Shown: positions 34,175 through 43,609 of the stretch, piece by piece
Position numbering within the stretch: the stretch's first letter is position 1
How the letters are laid out: every line of letters begins with the position of its first letter
Assembly: GCF_013369485.1 (NCBI RefSeq)
Contig: NZ_JABWEB010000002.1
Span: 1-64,000, forward strand
Reading direction: 5' to 3'
DNA length: 64,000 nt
DNA from: Massilia sp. BJB1822
Lineage (GTDB): Bacteria; Pseudomonadota; Gammaproteobacteria; Burkholderiales; Burkholderiaceae_D
Notes under the pieces: generated by a model
Told to the model about the DNA's origin: nothing
Seen by the model: only the letters and a program-made list of their open reading frames with translations
Database searches by the model: none
Program-made: the position numbers and the translations under genes

Positions 34175-36088
34175 ATGGCAGACAACAAACAAACCATGGG
34201 TTTCCAGGCCGAGGTCAAGCAGCTGCTGCAGCTGATGATCCACTCCCTGTATTCGAACAAGGAAATTTTCCTGCGCGAACTGGTATCGAACGCCTCCGAC
34301 GCGGCCGACAAGCTGCGCTTCGAGGCCATCAATAACGATGCGCTGTACGGCAACGACCACGAGCTGAAAATCAAGGTCAGCTTCGACAAGGCGGCGCGCA
34401 CCATCACCATTTCGGACAATGGCATCGGCATGAGCCGCGACGAAGCCATTTCCCACCTGGGCACCATCGCCAAATCCGGCACCCGAGAATTCTTCGGCAA
34501 ACTGTCCGGCGACCAGCAGGCCGACGCGGCCCTGATCGGTCAGTTCGGCGTCGGCTTCTATTCCGGCTTCATCGTGGCCGACAAGATTACCGTGGAAACC
34601 CGCCGTGCGGGCGTGGAAGCGTCGGACGGCGTGCGCTGGGAATCGGCCGGCGAAGGCGAATACAGCGTCGAGCAGATCGACAAGCCGGGCCGCGGCACCG
34701 ACATCATCCTGCACCTGCGCGAAGGCGAGGACGAGCTGCTGTCGGGCTGGAAGCTGAAATCCATCATCCGCAAATACTCCGACCACATCTCGCTGCCGAT
34801 CCAGATGCAGAAGGAAGAATGGGACGAGGAGAAGAAGGAAACCGTCCTCAAGGACGAGCTGGAAACCATCAACCAGGCCAGCGCCCTGTGGGCCCGCAAC
34901 AAGAATGACGTGACCCAGGAACAGTACGAAGAGTTCTACAAGCACGTCTCGCACGACTTCCAGGCGCCGCTGACCCATACCCACAACCGCGTCGAAGGCC
35001 GCAGCGAATACACCCAGCTGCTGTACATCCCGGCCAAGGCGCCGTTCGACCTGTGGGACCGCAACAAGCGCGGCGGCATCAAGCTGTACGTCAAGCGCGT
35101 CTTCATCATGGACGACGCCGAGCAACTGATGCCGACCTATCTGCGCTTCGTCAAAGGCGTGATCGATTCGGCCGACCTGCCGCTTAACGTCTCGCGCGAA
35201 ATCCTGCAGGAATCGCGCGACGTGCGCGCCATCCGCGACGGCTCGACCAAACGCGTGATCGGCATGCTGGAAGAACTGGCGAACGCCGACGAGCAAGAGA
35301 AAAAAGACAAGTACGCCACCTTCTGGACCGAATTCGGCCAGGTGCTGAAAGAGGGCGTGGGCGAGGACGCGACCAATAAGGACCGCCTGGCCAAGCTGCT
35401 GCGCTTCGCCTCCACCCAGGGCGAGAGCGATGCCCAGAACGTGTCGCTGGCCGATTACGTGGGCCGCATGAAAGAAGGCCAGGACAAGATCTACTACGTT
35501 ACGGCCGACAACTACACCGCCGCCAAGAACAGCCCGCACCTGGAAATCTTCCGCAAGAAGGGCGTGGAAGTGCTGCTGATGACCGACCGCGTCGATGAAT
35601 GGATGCTGTCCTTCCTGGGCGAGTTCGAGGGCAAGGAACTGGTGTCCGTGGCCAAGGGCGGCCTGGATCTGGGCAAGCTGGAAGACGAAGCTGAGAAGAA
35701 GGAGCACGAGGCGACCGAAACCCAGTACCAGGAACTGGTTGCCAAGATGAAGGAAGCGCTGGCCGAGAAAGCCAAGGACGTGCGCGTCACCTTCCGCCTG
35801 ACCGATTCGCCCGCCTGTCTGGTAGCCGACGAGCACGAGCTGTCGGGCAATCTGCTGCGCATGCTGAAGGCGGCCGGCCAGAGCGCGCCGGAATCCAAGC
35901 CGATTCTGGAAATCAACCCGAACCACCCGCTGGTGACGCGTCTGAAATATGAAGACACGGCCGGCGCCAAGTTCGCCGACTGGTCCCACATCCTGTTCGA
36001 CCAGGCCTTGCTGGCCGAGGGCGGATCGCTCAGCGATCCCGCCACCTTCGTCAAGCGTCTCAACGAGATGCTGCTGGCAGGTAAGTAA
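34175..36088 (+). CDS. htpG: molecular chaperone HtpG (Hsp90)
   Basis: This 637-residue Hsp90 homologue acts in the cytosol on client protein folding and stress tolerance. The GHKL ATPase motifs are present: [17 protein letters not shown] (catalytic Glu in FLRELVSN), [25 protein letters not shown], and [17 protein letters not shown]. The middle domain includes the catalytic-loop arginine region VLNDEL-like [17 protein letters not shown], and the C-terminal dimerisation domain ends MLLAGK. The length is standard for the family. It is a single-gene unit with its own heat-shock promoter and terminator. Confidence 0.98.
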   Translation: MADNKQTMGFQAEVKQLLQLMIHSLYSNKEIFLRELVSNASDAADKLRFEAINNDALYGNDHELKIKVSFDKAARTITISDNGIGMSRDEAISHLGTIAKSGTREFFGKLSGDQQADAALIGQFGVGFYSGFIVADKITVETRRAGVEASDGVRWESAGEGEYSVEQIDKPGRGTDIILHLREGEDELLSGWKLKSIIRKYSDHISLPIQMQKEEWDEEKKETVLKDELETINQASALWARNKNDVTQEQYEEFYKHVSHDFQAPLTHTHNRVEGRSEYTQLLYIPAKAPFDLWDRNKRGGIKLYVKRVFIMDDAEQLMPTYLRFVKGVIDSADLPLNVSREILQESRDVRAIRDGSTKRVIGMLEELANADEQEKKDKYATFWTEFGQVLKEGVGEDATNKDRLAKLLRFASTQGESDAQNVSLADYVGRMKEGQDKIYYVTADNYTAAKNSPHLEIFRKKGVEVLLMTDRVDEWMLSFLGEFEGKELVSVAKGGLDLGKLEDEAEKKEHEATETQYQELVAKMKEALAEKAKDVRVTFRLTDSPACLVADEHELSGNLLRMLKAAGQSAPESKPILEINPNHPLVTRLKYEDTAGAKFADWSHILFDQALLAEGGSLSDPATFVKRLNEMLLAGK

Positions 36089-36091
36089 GAC

Positions 36092-36120
36092 AAAAGGGGC
36101 TTCGGCCCCTTTTTCTTTTC
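36092..36120 (+). terminator. intrinsic terminator of htpG
   Basis: AAAAGGGGC-TTCG-GCCCCTTTTT (36092-36114) is a perfect GC stem with a stable UUCG tetraloop, and TTTTTCTTTTC runs to 36120. It starts 4 bases after the htpG stop. Confidence 0.95.
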
Positions 36121-36164
36121 TGCGCACTGCTGCCGAATCACTGTGTTCTTAAAAGAGGTTTTAA

Positions 36165-36305
36165 GCGGAGGAGTTCGATCGCAAACAGCGCATTTCAAAA
36201 CCGGAACAAGCTATCGTGGTCAAAAAAGAGCCTGGCGTGGTTTGGCTTGATGAAACCAGGTTCAATTTTGAGAACGGGAAACTGACGAGCGTAGGTGGTA
36301 TCTAA
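36165..36305 (+). pseudogene. possible gene remnant in the htpG-algI gap
   Basis: The 368-bp stretch 36089-36456 has no normal gene. One frame within it reads AEEFDRKQRISKPEQAIVV, then KKEPGVVWLDETRFNFENG and KLTSVGGI before a stop: 46 residues with protein-like composition and no in-frame ATG. It looks like the C-terminal end of a lost gene. GC is lower here than around it. Downstream are two minute overlapping frames (36314-36346 and 36343-36396) abutting a terminator. I cannot name the parent family. Confidence 0.35.
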
Positions 36306-36396
36306 GTATTGTCATGCAAAGTGAACTTATTGAGGATGCAAAATGAGGCGTCCGTTTTTTAGGACTTTCTTTGCTCCTGACGGGAATACTCATTAG

Positions 36397-36427
36397 AGCC
36401 CGGTCGAGTTGTCGACCGGGCTTTGTT
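36397..36427 (+). terminator. intrinsic terminator in the htpG-algI gap
   Basis: AGCCCGGTCGA (36397-36407), loop GTTG and TCGACCGGGCT (36412-36422) make a perfect 11-bp stem followed by TTGTT. The T-rich side is on the plus strand, so it terminates something transcribed through 36165-36396 rather than the minus-strand algI-like gene, although it may also slow transcription from that side. Confidence 0.7.
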
Positions 36428-36456
36428 CAATCGCTGCAGTTGCCGCCGAGGCGGTG

Positions 36457-37863
36457 TTAGAACTGGAAGTAAATGAAGGGATTGAAGCCGCCTTCCACCA
36501 CGGCCAGGCAGGCCACGACGTACAGCAGGAAGCTGTAGCTGCCCATCAGCAGCGGCCGGCGGAAGCTCATGTGGCGCAAGCGGTGGAACAGACGGTCGCC
36601 CAGCAGGCAGATGGCGGCTGCCAGCAAGAGCAGGAAGATCACTTTGGGATTGGCCAGCATGCGGTCGTTATCGCGCCACAGCGGTCCCTGTCCCAGCATG
36701 GCGCCCAGGAACTTGCCCGTTTGCGGCAGGTCGGCGGCGCGGAACGGCACCCACAGCAAGGTCGCGCACAGGAACACCGGCAGGCTGCCGAGCTTCCAGC
36801 GCTCCATATTCAGCCAGCCGGCGCGTTCCATGGCGATCAGGACGCCATGTCCGATGCCCCATGCCAGGAAGGTGTAGGCGGCGCCGTGCCACAGTGCGCA
36901 CAGACCGAACACCACAAACAGATTCCGGTAGGTGCGGTAGGAGCCGGCACGGTTGCCGCCCAGCGGAATATACACATAGTCGCGGAAGAAGCGCGACAGC
37001 GTCATGTGCCAGCGCTGCCAGAACTCGGTCACGCTGCCGGCTGCATAAGGGCGGTTGAAATTGCGCGGGAAGCGGAAGCCCATGATGCGCGCCATGCCAA
37101 TCGCCATATCGGTGTAGCCGGAGAAATCGAAATAGATCTGGAAGGAATAGCAGAAAGCGCCTAGCCAGGCGGCGTAAGTGCTCAATTCCACGCCTGGTTT
37201 ATGCAGGCCATCGACCACGCTGCCCAGTGGATCGGCAATCAGCAATTTTTTGGCCAGGCCGATAATGAACAGCACCATGCCCCAGAACACATCGCTATGC
37301 ACCAGATGGCGGCGCTTGATATGCAGCTGCTCGCTCACTTCGGCGAAGCGCACCACCGGGCCAGCGATCAAGTGAGGGAAGAGGAAGATATAGATGGCGA
37401 ACTTCTGCAGGCTGCGTTCGGGACGGATATGGCCGCCATGCACGTCCACCAGGTAGGAGAGGAAGTGGAAGACGTAGAAGGAGATGCCAAGCGGCAGTAC
37501 GATACCCAGATGCTCGACCTGGCCCAGCAGATTAAGGCCGCTGATATCGCGCGCGAGCTGGGCCAGAAACATCAGGTACTTGAAGAAGATCAGCGGCAGC
37601 AGGTTGAGCAGCACACCCAGGCCGAGCAGCAGGCGCGCGCGCTGCGGCTGGGCGTTGCGGCAGGCGCCGATCACGGCGGCCAGCCCCCAGTTGGCCAGCA
37701 GCAGGGCCAGCGCGACAATGGTCAGCGCGCCGGCACCCAGCACGTAGAAAGCGAAGCTGGCCAGCAGGATGAAGCTGTTGCGCCAGGTTTTAGGCAATAA
37801 AAAATAAATTGCGTAAAAGCAGGGGAAAAACAGGAAGAGGAAACCGGGTGAGGAAAAGACCAT
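36457..37863 (-). CDS. MBOAT family O-acyltransferase (AlgI-like)
   Basis: The 468-residue polytopic membrane protein matches AlgI-type MBOAT proteins: VFSSPGFLFLFFPCFYAIYFLLPKTW at the N-terminus, LPLGISFYVFHFLSYLVDVHGG, SGYTDMAIGMARIMGFRFPRNFNRPY, and the catalytic His region GLCALWHGAAYTFLAWG. It moves acetyl groups across the inner membrane for O-acetylation of a polysaccharide. It lies 33 bases downstream of an AlgX/AlgJ-like gene on the same strand. No polysaccharide biosynthesis genes are in the window, so the substrate is unknown. Confidence 0.92.
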   Translation of the reverse strand: MVFSSPGFLFLFFPCFYAIYFLLPKTWRNSFILLASFAFYVLGAGALTIVALALLLANWGLAAVIGACRNAQPQRARLLLGLGVLLNLLPLIFFKYLMFLAQLARDISGLNLLGQVEHLGIVLPLGISFYVFHFLSYLVDVHGGHIRPERSLQKFAIYIFLFPHLIAGPVVRFAEVSEQLHIKRRHLVHSDVFWGMVLFIIGLAKKLLIADPLGSVVDGLHKPGVELSTYAAWLGAFCYSFQIYFDFSGYTDMAIGMARIMGFRFPRNFNRPYAAGSVTEFWQRWHMTLSRFFRDYVYIPLGGNRAGSYRTYRNLFVVFGLCALWHGAAYTFLAWGIGHGVLIAMERAGWLNMERWKLGSLPVFLCATLLWVPFRAADLPQTGKFLGAMLGQGPLWRDNDRMLANPKVIFLLLLAAAICLLGDRLFHRLRHMSFRRPLLMGSYSFLLYVVACLAVVEGGFNPFIYFQF

Positions 37864-37896
37864 CGGAGCATTAACCTTGGTAAGGGCTTGTTTTTA

Positions 37897-39087
37897 TCAT
37901 TGAGCCAGAGCCGACCAATGGCCGGTCTGGATGTCGAGCACTTGCACGATCAGGTAACGGCAGCGGCCTTGCAGCAGGGGCGGAATGGCGCGCAGCTGCA
38001 GGGCGCGATCGAGTTTGCTGAAGCGCTGGAACTGCTCGGGCAAGCCGGCGCGCAGCATGCCGTCACTGAAGCTGTTGCCGAACATGCAGGTGGGAGGCAA
38101 CAGGGCCGGCGCGTCATTCTGTGCTGTTTCGAACTCCCAGCCGCTGGCCTTGGCGTCGCGCAGGGTGGCGGCTGGCGCTTCCCAGATGCGCTTGAGCTGG
38201 GGCTCCAGCAGGGTTTCCTTGGTGTTCAGGCGCGCAGCGAAGCGCGTTTCGACGCCGACAAAGGGGCGATACTCGAACTGTGGCCTGTCATTCCAGCGCA
38301 AGGGGTGGCCTTCGAGGGCGGCGATGTGGTTTACCGTATCCTGGGCCACCACCGCCGCCGTTACGTCGGTCCAGTGGAAGTCCTGGCGGAAGAACAGAGG
38401 GAAATTGTGCTGCTGCTCATCGAGATGGCGCTTCACGTCAATCATGTGCAGCTGGGGCGTGGCCAGCAGGCGGCGATAGAAGGCCAGGAAGTTGGAATCG
38501 AGCGGCGGATGCGGCGCGAAGACCGGCAGGCGGTCGTATGTGTAGTAGTGCTTCTGGATGGGGGCGATCAGCAGCATGGTCACGCCTTGGGCGCGCAGGC
38601 TGGCTTCCAGCGCCAGCAGGCCGCGGTAAACCCCTTCGGCGGCCAGCGGGTCGCCTAGCAGGCGCTCTGTGGCTGGCAACTCGTTGTCCAGCAGATTGCG
38701 GCCATACAACTCGCCATCCTTGCCATAGTAGACGCGGCTGGAGGTGCGGAAGAGGCGGTAATCGATCTCGTTTTTGCTGCGGATCATCCAGTTGCGCATG
38801 CCCAGATTGTCGCTGAACCAGCGCTCGAAGCGAGCGTAATTGCGGTCTAGCGCATACCAGGGGCCGTCCCAGCTTTGCGGGGCGGGGCTGAGTGGGCGCA
38901 GTTCTTCAACGGGACGGCTGCCCGGGTGTTTGAATGCAAGAAGGGGCAGGATGCTGACGGCGAAGATGGCCCATGCGAAGATCATACAGGCGCCGCGACG
39001 CAGGCGCGGCAGGCGCAACGGGCGCGGCCGGACGCGGGAACCTGCCTCACGCGCGAGCTCCGGGGCTGGGGAAGGCAGCTGAGTCAT
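37897..39087 (-). CDS. AlgX/AlgJ-like SGNH-type O-acetyltransferase
   Basis: The 396-residue protein has one N-terminal membrane segment (about residues 35-52) after a basic, Arg-rich cytoplasmic tail and a periplasmic SGNH-like domain. The catalytic residues of AlgX are recognisable: Asp and His in RQDFHWTDV and the nucleophile Ser in MFGNSFSDGML. GRNLLDNE and YGKDGELYG lie in the first part. It should transfer the acetyl group delivered by the adjacent MBOAT protein to a periplasmic polymer. No carbohydrate-binding module was seen. Confidence 0.87.
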   Translation of the reverse strand: MTQLPSPAPELAREAGSRVRPRPLRLPRLRRGACMIFAWAIFAVSILPLLAFKHPGSRPVEELRPLSPAPQSWDGPWYALDRNYARFERWFSDNLGMRNWMIRSKNEIDYRLFRTSSRVYYGKDGELYGRNLLDNELPATERLLGDPLAAEGVYRGLLALEASLRAQGVTMLLIAPIQKHYYTYDRLPVFAPHPPLDSNFLAFYRRLLATPQLHMIDVKRHLDEQQHNFPLFFRQDFHWTDVTAAVVAQDTVNHIAALEGHPLRWNDRPQFEYRPFVGVETRFAARLNTKETLLEPQLKRIWEAPAATLRDAKASGWEFETAQNDAPALLPPTCMFGNSFSDGMLRAGLPEQFQRFSKLDRALQLRAIPPLLQGRCRYLIVQVLDIQTGHWSALAQ

Positions 39088-39179
39088 AAAGATTGCAAAA
39101 AACGAAAATTATAGCATGGGCAATTTTCACGATATGGCGGCAATTCCCCGGTCCCCGGCGTGCATTGGGCCGATACGGC

Positions 39180-39770
39180 CTAGCACCAGCGCCGCCGCGC
39201 GCCCCACAGCAGGGGTAGGCCCAGACCCAGCATCAGGCCCATGGCCGGTTCCGGCACCGGCGCCAGATTGCCGCGGATTTCGCCGCTCGTGAAACTGTCG
39301 CTGTGAATGTTGAAGTAGGCGCGCCGTCCATCCAGTCCGGCCAGCAGGGCCGCTTCGGCGCCGGCGGTCGTGCCGCCGTGGCTGGCGATGAAGGCCGGGT
39401 TCCAGGTCGCGGCCAGGGAAGTGTCGAAAGTAGCGTAGTAGTCGCCCGCGTGCACGCCAGCCGGGAAGCCGGTGAAGGTGGGCAGCATGGTGGCGACGCC
39501 GGCCGTGCCGCTGAGCGGGGCGGCCGTACAGCAGTGGATATGGGCGGCGGTGCTGTGGCCGAGCAGGCCGGCGAAATCGGCATCGAGATACAGGCTGTGG
39601 GCGGCGATGTCGAACACCACCGTGACGTGGCCGGTTGCGGGCGATGCGTTGGGCGGCACCTCGGCAGCGCCGCTCAGGCTGGCGCTATAGGTCTTGGGGG
39701 CGGCGGCGGCGCAGGTGGCCGCCAGGAACAGGGCCAGCACGGCCAGCCCTTGGGGGAGAGGCATCTTCAT
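39180..39770 (-). CDS. CHRD domain protein with PEP-CTERM sorting signal
   Basis: The 196-residue exported protein has a signal peptide (MKMPLPQGLAVLALFLAATCAAAA), a CHRD domain (about 27-165; YSASLSGAAEVPPNASPATGHVTVVFD, HIHCCTAAPLSGTAG, YFNIHSDSFTSGEIRGNLAP) and a C-terminal PEP-CTERM tail: VPEPAMGLML, a hydrophobic stretch, then ARRRWC. PEP-CTERM proteins are processed by exosortase and linked to the cell surface or exopolysaccharide. No exosortase is in the window. It lies downstream of RNase T2 and the hydrolase on the same strand but has a 134-bp leader of its own. Confidence 0.92.
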   Translation of the reverse strand: MKMPLPQGLAVLALFLAATCAAAAPKTYSASLSGAAEVPPNASPATGHVTVVFDIAAHSLYLDADFAGLLGHSTAAHIHCCTAAPLSGTAGVATMLPTFTGFPAGVHAGDYYATFDTSLAATWNPAFIASHGGTTAGAEAALLAGLDGRRAYFNIHSDSFTSGEIRGNLAPVPEPAMGLMLGLGLPLLWGARRRWC

Positions 39771-39904
39771 TTCAGGCTCCTTGGTAGACAGCGGAACGCT
39801 GCCGCCGGCACGGCCTGCATACCTGGCATCCGCGCGGCAGCCCTGCCATTCTCGCAGGGCCGTTCAGTGGGATGCCACACGATACCTTTTGAAAAGATAG
39901 TCTC

Positions 39905-40450
39905 TTAGGCCTGTACTTGGCGGCAAAAGTCGAGCAGCATCCGCTCGCCTTCGGGCCAGGGGCCGTAGCCCGCGTCGCCGTTGATGTGTCCGGCTTCGCC
40001 GATCAGCACCAGCTTGCTGCCCCAGGCGGCGGCGAAGGCTTGCGCCCGCTCGGTGCTGACGTATTCATCCCTGGTGCTGGCGACCACAATGCTGGGAAAG
40101 GGCAGGGGCGCCAGCGGCATGGGCTGGAAGCCGCTGGTGCAAGTGGGGTAGGAGGGCGCTTCGGTATCGCTGGGCGCGACCAGGAAGGCGCCGGCGATCT
40201 TGTGCGCGCTGCCCGAGGCGGCCCAGTACGACACCAGGGTGCAGGATAGGCTGTGCGCCGCCAGCACCGGTGGCCGTTGGAAGGCGGCGATGGCGGCATC
40301 GAGTTCGCGCACCCATTCTTCGCGCTCCGGCGTTTCCCAGTCGCGGTGCGCGATGCGCCGCATCCAGGGGTGGCTTTTCTCCCAGTGGGTTTGCCAGTGC
40401 AGCGGGCCCGAATTCCATAAGCCGGGTAGGGTCAGTACCTCGAAATCCAT
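39905..40450 (-). CDS. RBBP9/YdeN family alpha/beta hydrolase
   Basis: The 181-residue serine hydrolase shows the RBBP9/YdeN pattern: a short N-terminal strand (FEVLTLPGLWNSG), nucleophile elbow VLAAHSLSCTLVSYW, acid residue in TRDEYVSTERA, and the typical ending GEAGHINGDAGYGPWPEGERML with the catalytic His. Substrates of this family are poorly defined; small esters are usually hydrolysed in assays. It lies 15 bases downstream of the RNase T2 gene on the same strand, so they are probably co-transcribed. Confidence 0.9.
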   Translation of the reverse strand: MDFEVLTLPGLWNSGPLHWQTHWEKSHPWMRRIAHRDWETPEREEWVRELDAAIAAFQRPPVLAAHSLSCTLVSYWAASGSAHKIAGAFLVAPSDTEAPSYPTCTSGFQPMPLAPLPFPSIVVASTRDEYVSTERAQAFAAAWGSKLVLIGEAGHINGDAGYGPWPEGERMLLDFCRQVQA

Positions 40451-40465
40451 TCCTTCTCCTTTGGG

Positions 40466-41143
40466 TTAGCGCACGCTTTGCAGCAGGAAGCTGGGCTGAC
40501 CGCAGCTTTTCTGCGAACGCTTGATTTCGGCCGCGCCGCAGCTTTGCGGCACGCCGTCCTTGCGGTAGCAGACGCGCACTTCGCGCAGGAAGCGTCCGCT
40601 GCCGCTGCAGAAGGGCAGCAGCGACGCGTCCTGCAGCCCGGGATTGGCGGCGCGGAAGGCTTGCTGCAGTTCGGCGGCCGTGGTGCGCAGCGGCTGGGCC
40701 GGTTTCTGATACGGGGCGGGAATCGCCAGGCCTTGTTTCAGCTTGGCCGACAAGGCCAGGTAGGCGGCCGGCGTCAGGCCGGAACAGGTGCCGTGCTTTT
40801 TCCACTCATGTTCGATCAGGCGCGGCGAGGGATAGAGCGGCGCGTATTCGGCTTTGAGCTTGCCCGGCAGCGGCATGCGCGAGCAGCTTTCCGGATAGCC
40901 GTTGACGAACTGCGGCCACAGGCCATGCAGCACGAAGCCAAGCTGGCGGCCGGTGGCGCATTGGTCCTCGTCGTTCTTGCCGCGCGTGGCGCAGTAATCG
41001 GGCGACCAGCTCAGCGACAGGGCGTAGTAGTCGAACACGCCGGGCTGCTCGCCGCGCGCCTGGGCCGCGCCGGGCAGGGCCAGGGCGCCGGCCAGCAGGA
41101 GGCCGGACAGGGCCGAAAACAGGGGCAGGCGGGCAGTGTGCAT
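40466..41143 (-). CDS. secreted ribonuclease T2 family protein
   Basis: The 225-residue protein has a signal peptide (MHTARLPLFSALSGLLLAGA, cleavage probably after GAAQA) and both catalytic motifs of the T2 family: FVLHGLWPQF (CAS I) and HEWKKHGTCSGL (CAS II). Several Cys suit a disulfide-bonded periplasmic enzyme. It cleaves RNA via 2',3'-cyclic phosphates, outside the cytoplasm, probably for nutrient scavenging. It follows kynA with a 20-base gap. Confidence 0.95.
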   Translation of the reverse strand: MHTARLPLFSALSGLLLAGALALPGAAQARGEQPGVFDYYALSLSWSPDYCATRGKNDEDQCATGRQLGFVLHGLWPQFVNGYPESCSRMPLPGKLKAEYAPLYPSPRLIEHEWKKHGTCSGLTPAAYLALSAKLKQGLAIPAPYQKPAQPLRTTAAELQQAFRAANPGLQDASLLPFCSGSGRFLREVRVCYRKDGVPQSCGAAEIKRSQKSCGQPSFLLQSVR

Positions 41144-41163
41144 GATGGATCTTTCGGAGCGGG

Positions 41164-42006
41164 TCAGAGCGCGGTGCGCAGGGCAAACAGTTCCGGGAAG
41201 AGTACCACGTCCAGCATCTTGCGCAGATAGCTCACGCCGGCCGTGCCGCCGGTGCCGGTCTTGAAGCCGATGATGCGTTCCACCGTCGTCACATGGCGGA
41301 AGCGCCAGAAGCGGAAGGCCGTTTCCAGGTCCACCAGCTTTTCGCCCAGCTCATACAAGGCCCAGTAGCGGTGCGGGTCGCGGTAGACTTCCAGCCAGGC
41401 CACCTTCACCGATTCGTTGGCGGCGGTGGGCTGGGTCCAGTCGCCGTCCAGGCGTTCGGCGTCGATGGCCAGGCCGTGGCGCGCCAGCAGGCGGATCGCC
41501 TCGTCGTACAGCGATGGCGCGCGCAGGGCGCGATCGAGCAGGGCGTGGTGTTCCGGCGCCGATTCGTGCACGGCCAGCAGGTTGGCGTTCTTGTTGCCAA
41601 GGATGAATTCGATCTCGCGGTACTGGTAGGACTGGAAACCGGAGGAGGCGCCCAGATAGGGGCGGATGGCGCTGTACTCGGGCGGCGTCATGGTGGCCAG
41701 CACGTCCCAGGCGTGCACCAGCTGGTCCATGATGCGCGCCACGCGGGCCAGCATCTTGAAGGCGGGCGACAGGTCGTCCTGCTGGATCTGGGCGCACACC
41801 GCATGCATCTCGTGCAGCATGAGCTTCATCCACAGCTCGCTGGTCTGGTGCTGCACGATGAACAGCATCTCGTTGTGGTTGGGGGAGAGCGGGTGCTGGG
41901 CGCTGAGGATCTTGTCCAGGGCCAGGTAATCGCCATAGCTCATGGACTTGCTGAAGTCCATCTGCGCGCCATGCCATTGTGCGGCGGCTTTGTTGTCGGT
42001 GCTCAT
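41164..42006 (-). CDS. kynA: tryptophan 2,3-dioxygenase
   Basis: This 280-residue haem enzyme opens the indole ring of tryptophan to N-formylkynurenine, the first step of the kynurenine pathway. The family core is clear: [45 protein letters not shown] near the N-terminus (with the substrate-binding His and the Gln-His-Gln-Thr-Ser-Glu segment) and [29 protein letters not shown] (haem-ligating His) at the C-terminus. It follows kynU by 12 bases and belongs to one operon with it. Confidence 0.97.
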   Translation of the reverse strand: MSTDNKAAAQWHGAQMDFSKSMSYGDYLALDKILSAQHPLSPNHNEMLFIVQHQTSELWMKLMLHEMHAVCAQIQQDDLSPAFKMLARVARIMDQLVHAWDVLATMTPPEYSAIRPYLGASSGFQSYQYREIEFILGNKNANLLAVHESAPEHHALLDRALRAPSLYDEAIRLLARHGLAIDAERLDGDWTQPTAANESVKVAWLEVYRDPHRYWALYELGEKLVDLETAFRFWRFRHVTTVERIIGFKTGTGGTAGVSYLRKMLDVVLFPELFALRTAL

Positions 42007-42018
42007 ATCGGGTGCTCT

Positions 42019-43269
42019 TCAGGTTACGGCGCCGCGTTCGGCGTTCACGTCATAGGCTTTATCGTCGAGGATCTGCTTCAGGATGTCTACCGCGTCCCAC
42101 ACATCGGCAAAGCTGGTGTAGAGCGGGGTGAAGCCGAAGCGCATGATGGCCGGTTCGCGGTAGTCGCCGATCACGCCGCGCGCGATCAGGGCCGCCATCA
42201 CCGCATAGCCGTGGGCATGGGTGAAGCTGACCTGGCTGCCGCGCCGCGCATGTTCGCGCGGCGTGACCAGGCCCAGGCCGTGGCCGGCGCAGCGTTCTTC
42301 CACCAGGGCGATGAACAGGTCGGTCAAGGCCAGCGATTTGGCGCGCACCGCCTCCATCGTGGTCTGGGCGAAGACGTCCAGGCCGCATTCGACCATGGCC
42401 AGCGAGACGATGGGCTGGGTGCCGCACAGGGCGCGGCCGATGCCCTCGGTGGGCGCGAAGTCGGGCGCCATGGCGAAGGGCGCGGCATGGCCCCACCAGC
42501 CGGATAGCGGTTGCTGGAAGCGTGCCTGGTGCTTGCACGGCACCCAGGCGAAGGCCGGCGCGCCGGGGCCGCCGTTCAGGTATTTATAGGTGCAGCCGAC
42601 GGCGAAGTCGGCGCCGTCGCGCTCCAGCGCCACCGGCACGGCGCCGGCCGAGTGGGCCAGATCCCAGACGATCAGGGCGCCGCGCGCATGGGCCAGGGCG
42701 CTGGTGGCCGCCATATCGTGCTGGTAGCCGGTACGGTAATTGACATGGGTGAGCATGACCACGGCGGTATCGGCGCCGATGGCCTGCGGCAGCTCGTCGA
42801 CGCTGTCGACCAGGCGCACGCTGTAGCCGCGCTGCAGCCAGCCGGCCAGGCCTTGGGCCATATAAATATCGGTGGGGAAGTTGCTGCGCTCGGTGACGAT
42901 CACGCGCCGTTCGCTGGTCTCGGCAGCGCTGGCCTGCATATGCAGGGCGGCGGCCAGCACCTTGAACAGATTCAGCGAGGTGGTGTCGGTGACGACCACT
43001 TCGCCGGCTGCGGCGCCGATCAGCGGCGCCAGACGGTCGCCCAGGCGCTTGGGCAGCTCGAACCAGCCCGCCGTATTCCAGCTGGTGATCAGATCCTTGC
43101 CCCATTCGCGCGCGATGACGTCGCTGGCGCGGGTCAGGGCGGCCTTGGGCCGGGCGCCCAGGGAGTTGCCATCCAGATAAATCACCCCGGCCGGCAGGTC
43201 GAAGTGGTCGCGCAGCGGAGCCAGGGCGTCCTGGGCGTCGCGGTCGAGGCAGTCTTTGCGTGTCGTCAT
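42019..43269 (-). CDS. kynU: kynureninase
   Basis: The 416-residue PLP enzyme cleaves kynurenine to anthranilate and alanine. Markers include [15 protein letters not shown] near residue 31-45, [18 protein letters not shown], the Asp-Ser motif [15 protein letters not shown], the PLP-lysine region [22 protein letters not shown], and [16 protein letters not shown]. The long 624-bp upstream region may carry the control site for a pathway regulator. The kynurenine formamidase gene (kynB), often found with kynU and kynA, is not here. Confidence 0.97.
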   Translation of the reverse strand: MTTRKDCLDRDAQDALAPLRDHFDLPAGVIYLDGNSLGARPKAALTRASDVIAREWGKDLITSWNTAGWFELPKRLGDRLAPLIGAAAGEVVVTDTTSLNLFKVLAAALHMQASAAETSERRVIVTERSNFPTDIYMAQGLAGWLQRGYSVRLVDSVDELPQAIGADTAVVMLTHVNYRTGYQHDMAATSALAHARGALIVWDLAHSAGAVPVALERDGADFAVGCTYKYLNGGPGAPAFAWVPCKHQARFQQPLSGWWGHAAPFAMAPDFAPTEGIGRALCGTQPIVSLAMVECGLDVFAQTTMEAVRAKSLALTDLFIALVEERCAGHGLGLVTPREHARRGSQVSFTHAHGYAVMAALIARGVIGDYREPAIMRFGFTPLYTSFADVWDAVDILKQILDDKAYDVNAERGAVT

Positions 43270-43388
43270 ACGGCTTCTCTCATGAGGAAATTACTTGAAG
43301 CTTGAAGTAGAAGCGGCAGTGTAACAATTTTTTTGCTGACAAAGTGAGCATGTCGATGTATTTTTGCTATTATTGATGAAAGCTTTAA

Positions 43389-43424
43389 ACGGCGCAAACC
43401 CGCATGGATACTGGCTTGCGCCGT
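43389..43424. repeat. inverted repeat in the kynU-flhD intergenic region
   Basis: ACGGCGCAA (43389-43397) and TTGCGCCGT (43416-43424) form a 9-bp perfect stem with an 18-base loop; TTTTTT follows ten bases later on the plus strand. It separates the kynU promoter side from the flhDC promoters. It could be a weak terminator or an operator; it lies about 120 bp before the kynU start. Confidence 0.45.
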
Positions 43425-43472
43425 GGTATGGACTTTTTTGCGAAATTTTTTAAATTTTTTTCGCTGCAGGCC

Positions 43473-43499
43473 TAAAGTTCCTGCCGAGCTTGCCGTTAC
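43473..43499 (+). promoter_or_regulatory. sigma-28 type promoter 1 upstream of flhD
   Basis: TAAAGTTC (43473-43480), an 11-base spacer and GCCGTTAC (43492-43499) match the FliA consensus TAAAGTTT-N11-GCCGATAA with exact spacing. An A/T-only block lies just upstream. It points at flhD, 395 bases away. Confidence 0.72.
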
Positions 43500-43582
43500 C
43501 CGAAATAGAAGCGCGGTAAAGGGCTTGCTGTTCGGCACTTTGGGATGGGCGAAAAAATTTTAAAATTTTTTGCAGAAAACCC

Positions 43583-43609
43583 TAAAGTTCTCCAAAAGCC
43601 TGCCGTTAC
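43583..43609 (+). promoter_or_regulatory. sigma-28 type promoter 2 upstream of flhD
   Basis: TAAAGTTC (43583-43590), an 11-base spacer and GCCGTTAC (43602-43609) repeat promoter 1 exactly 110 bases downstream, including an A/T-rich block before it. A transcript from here would carry a leader of about 275 bases before flhD. I see no gene in that leader (43610-43893). Confidence 0.75.

Noticed and set aside
34160..36127. 655-codon minus-strand open frame
   Set aside because: It is exactly antisense to htpG, has low-complexity His/Leu/Gly/Arg-rich composition and no domain; it is a high-GC shadow frame.
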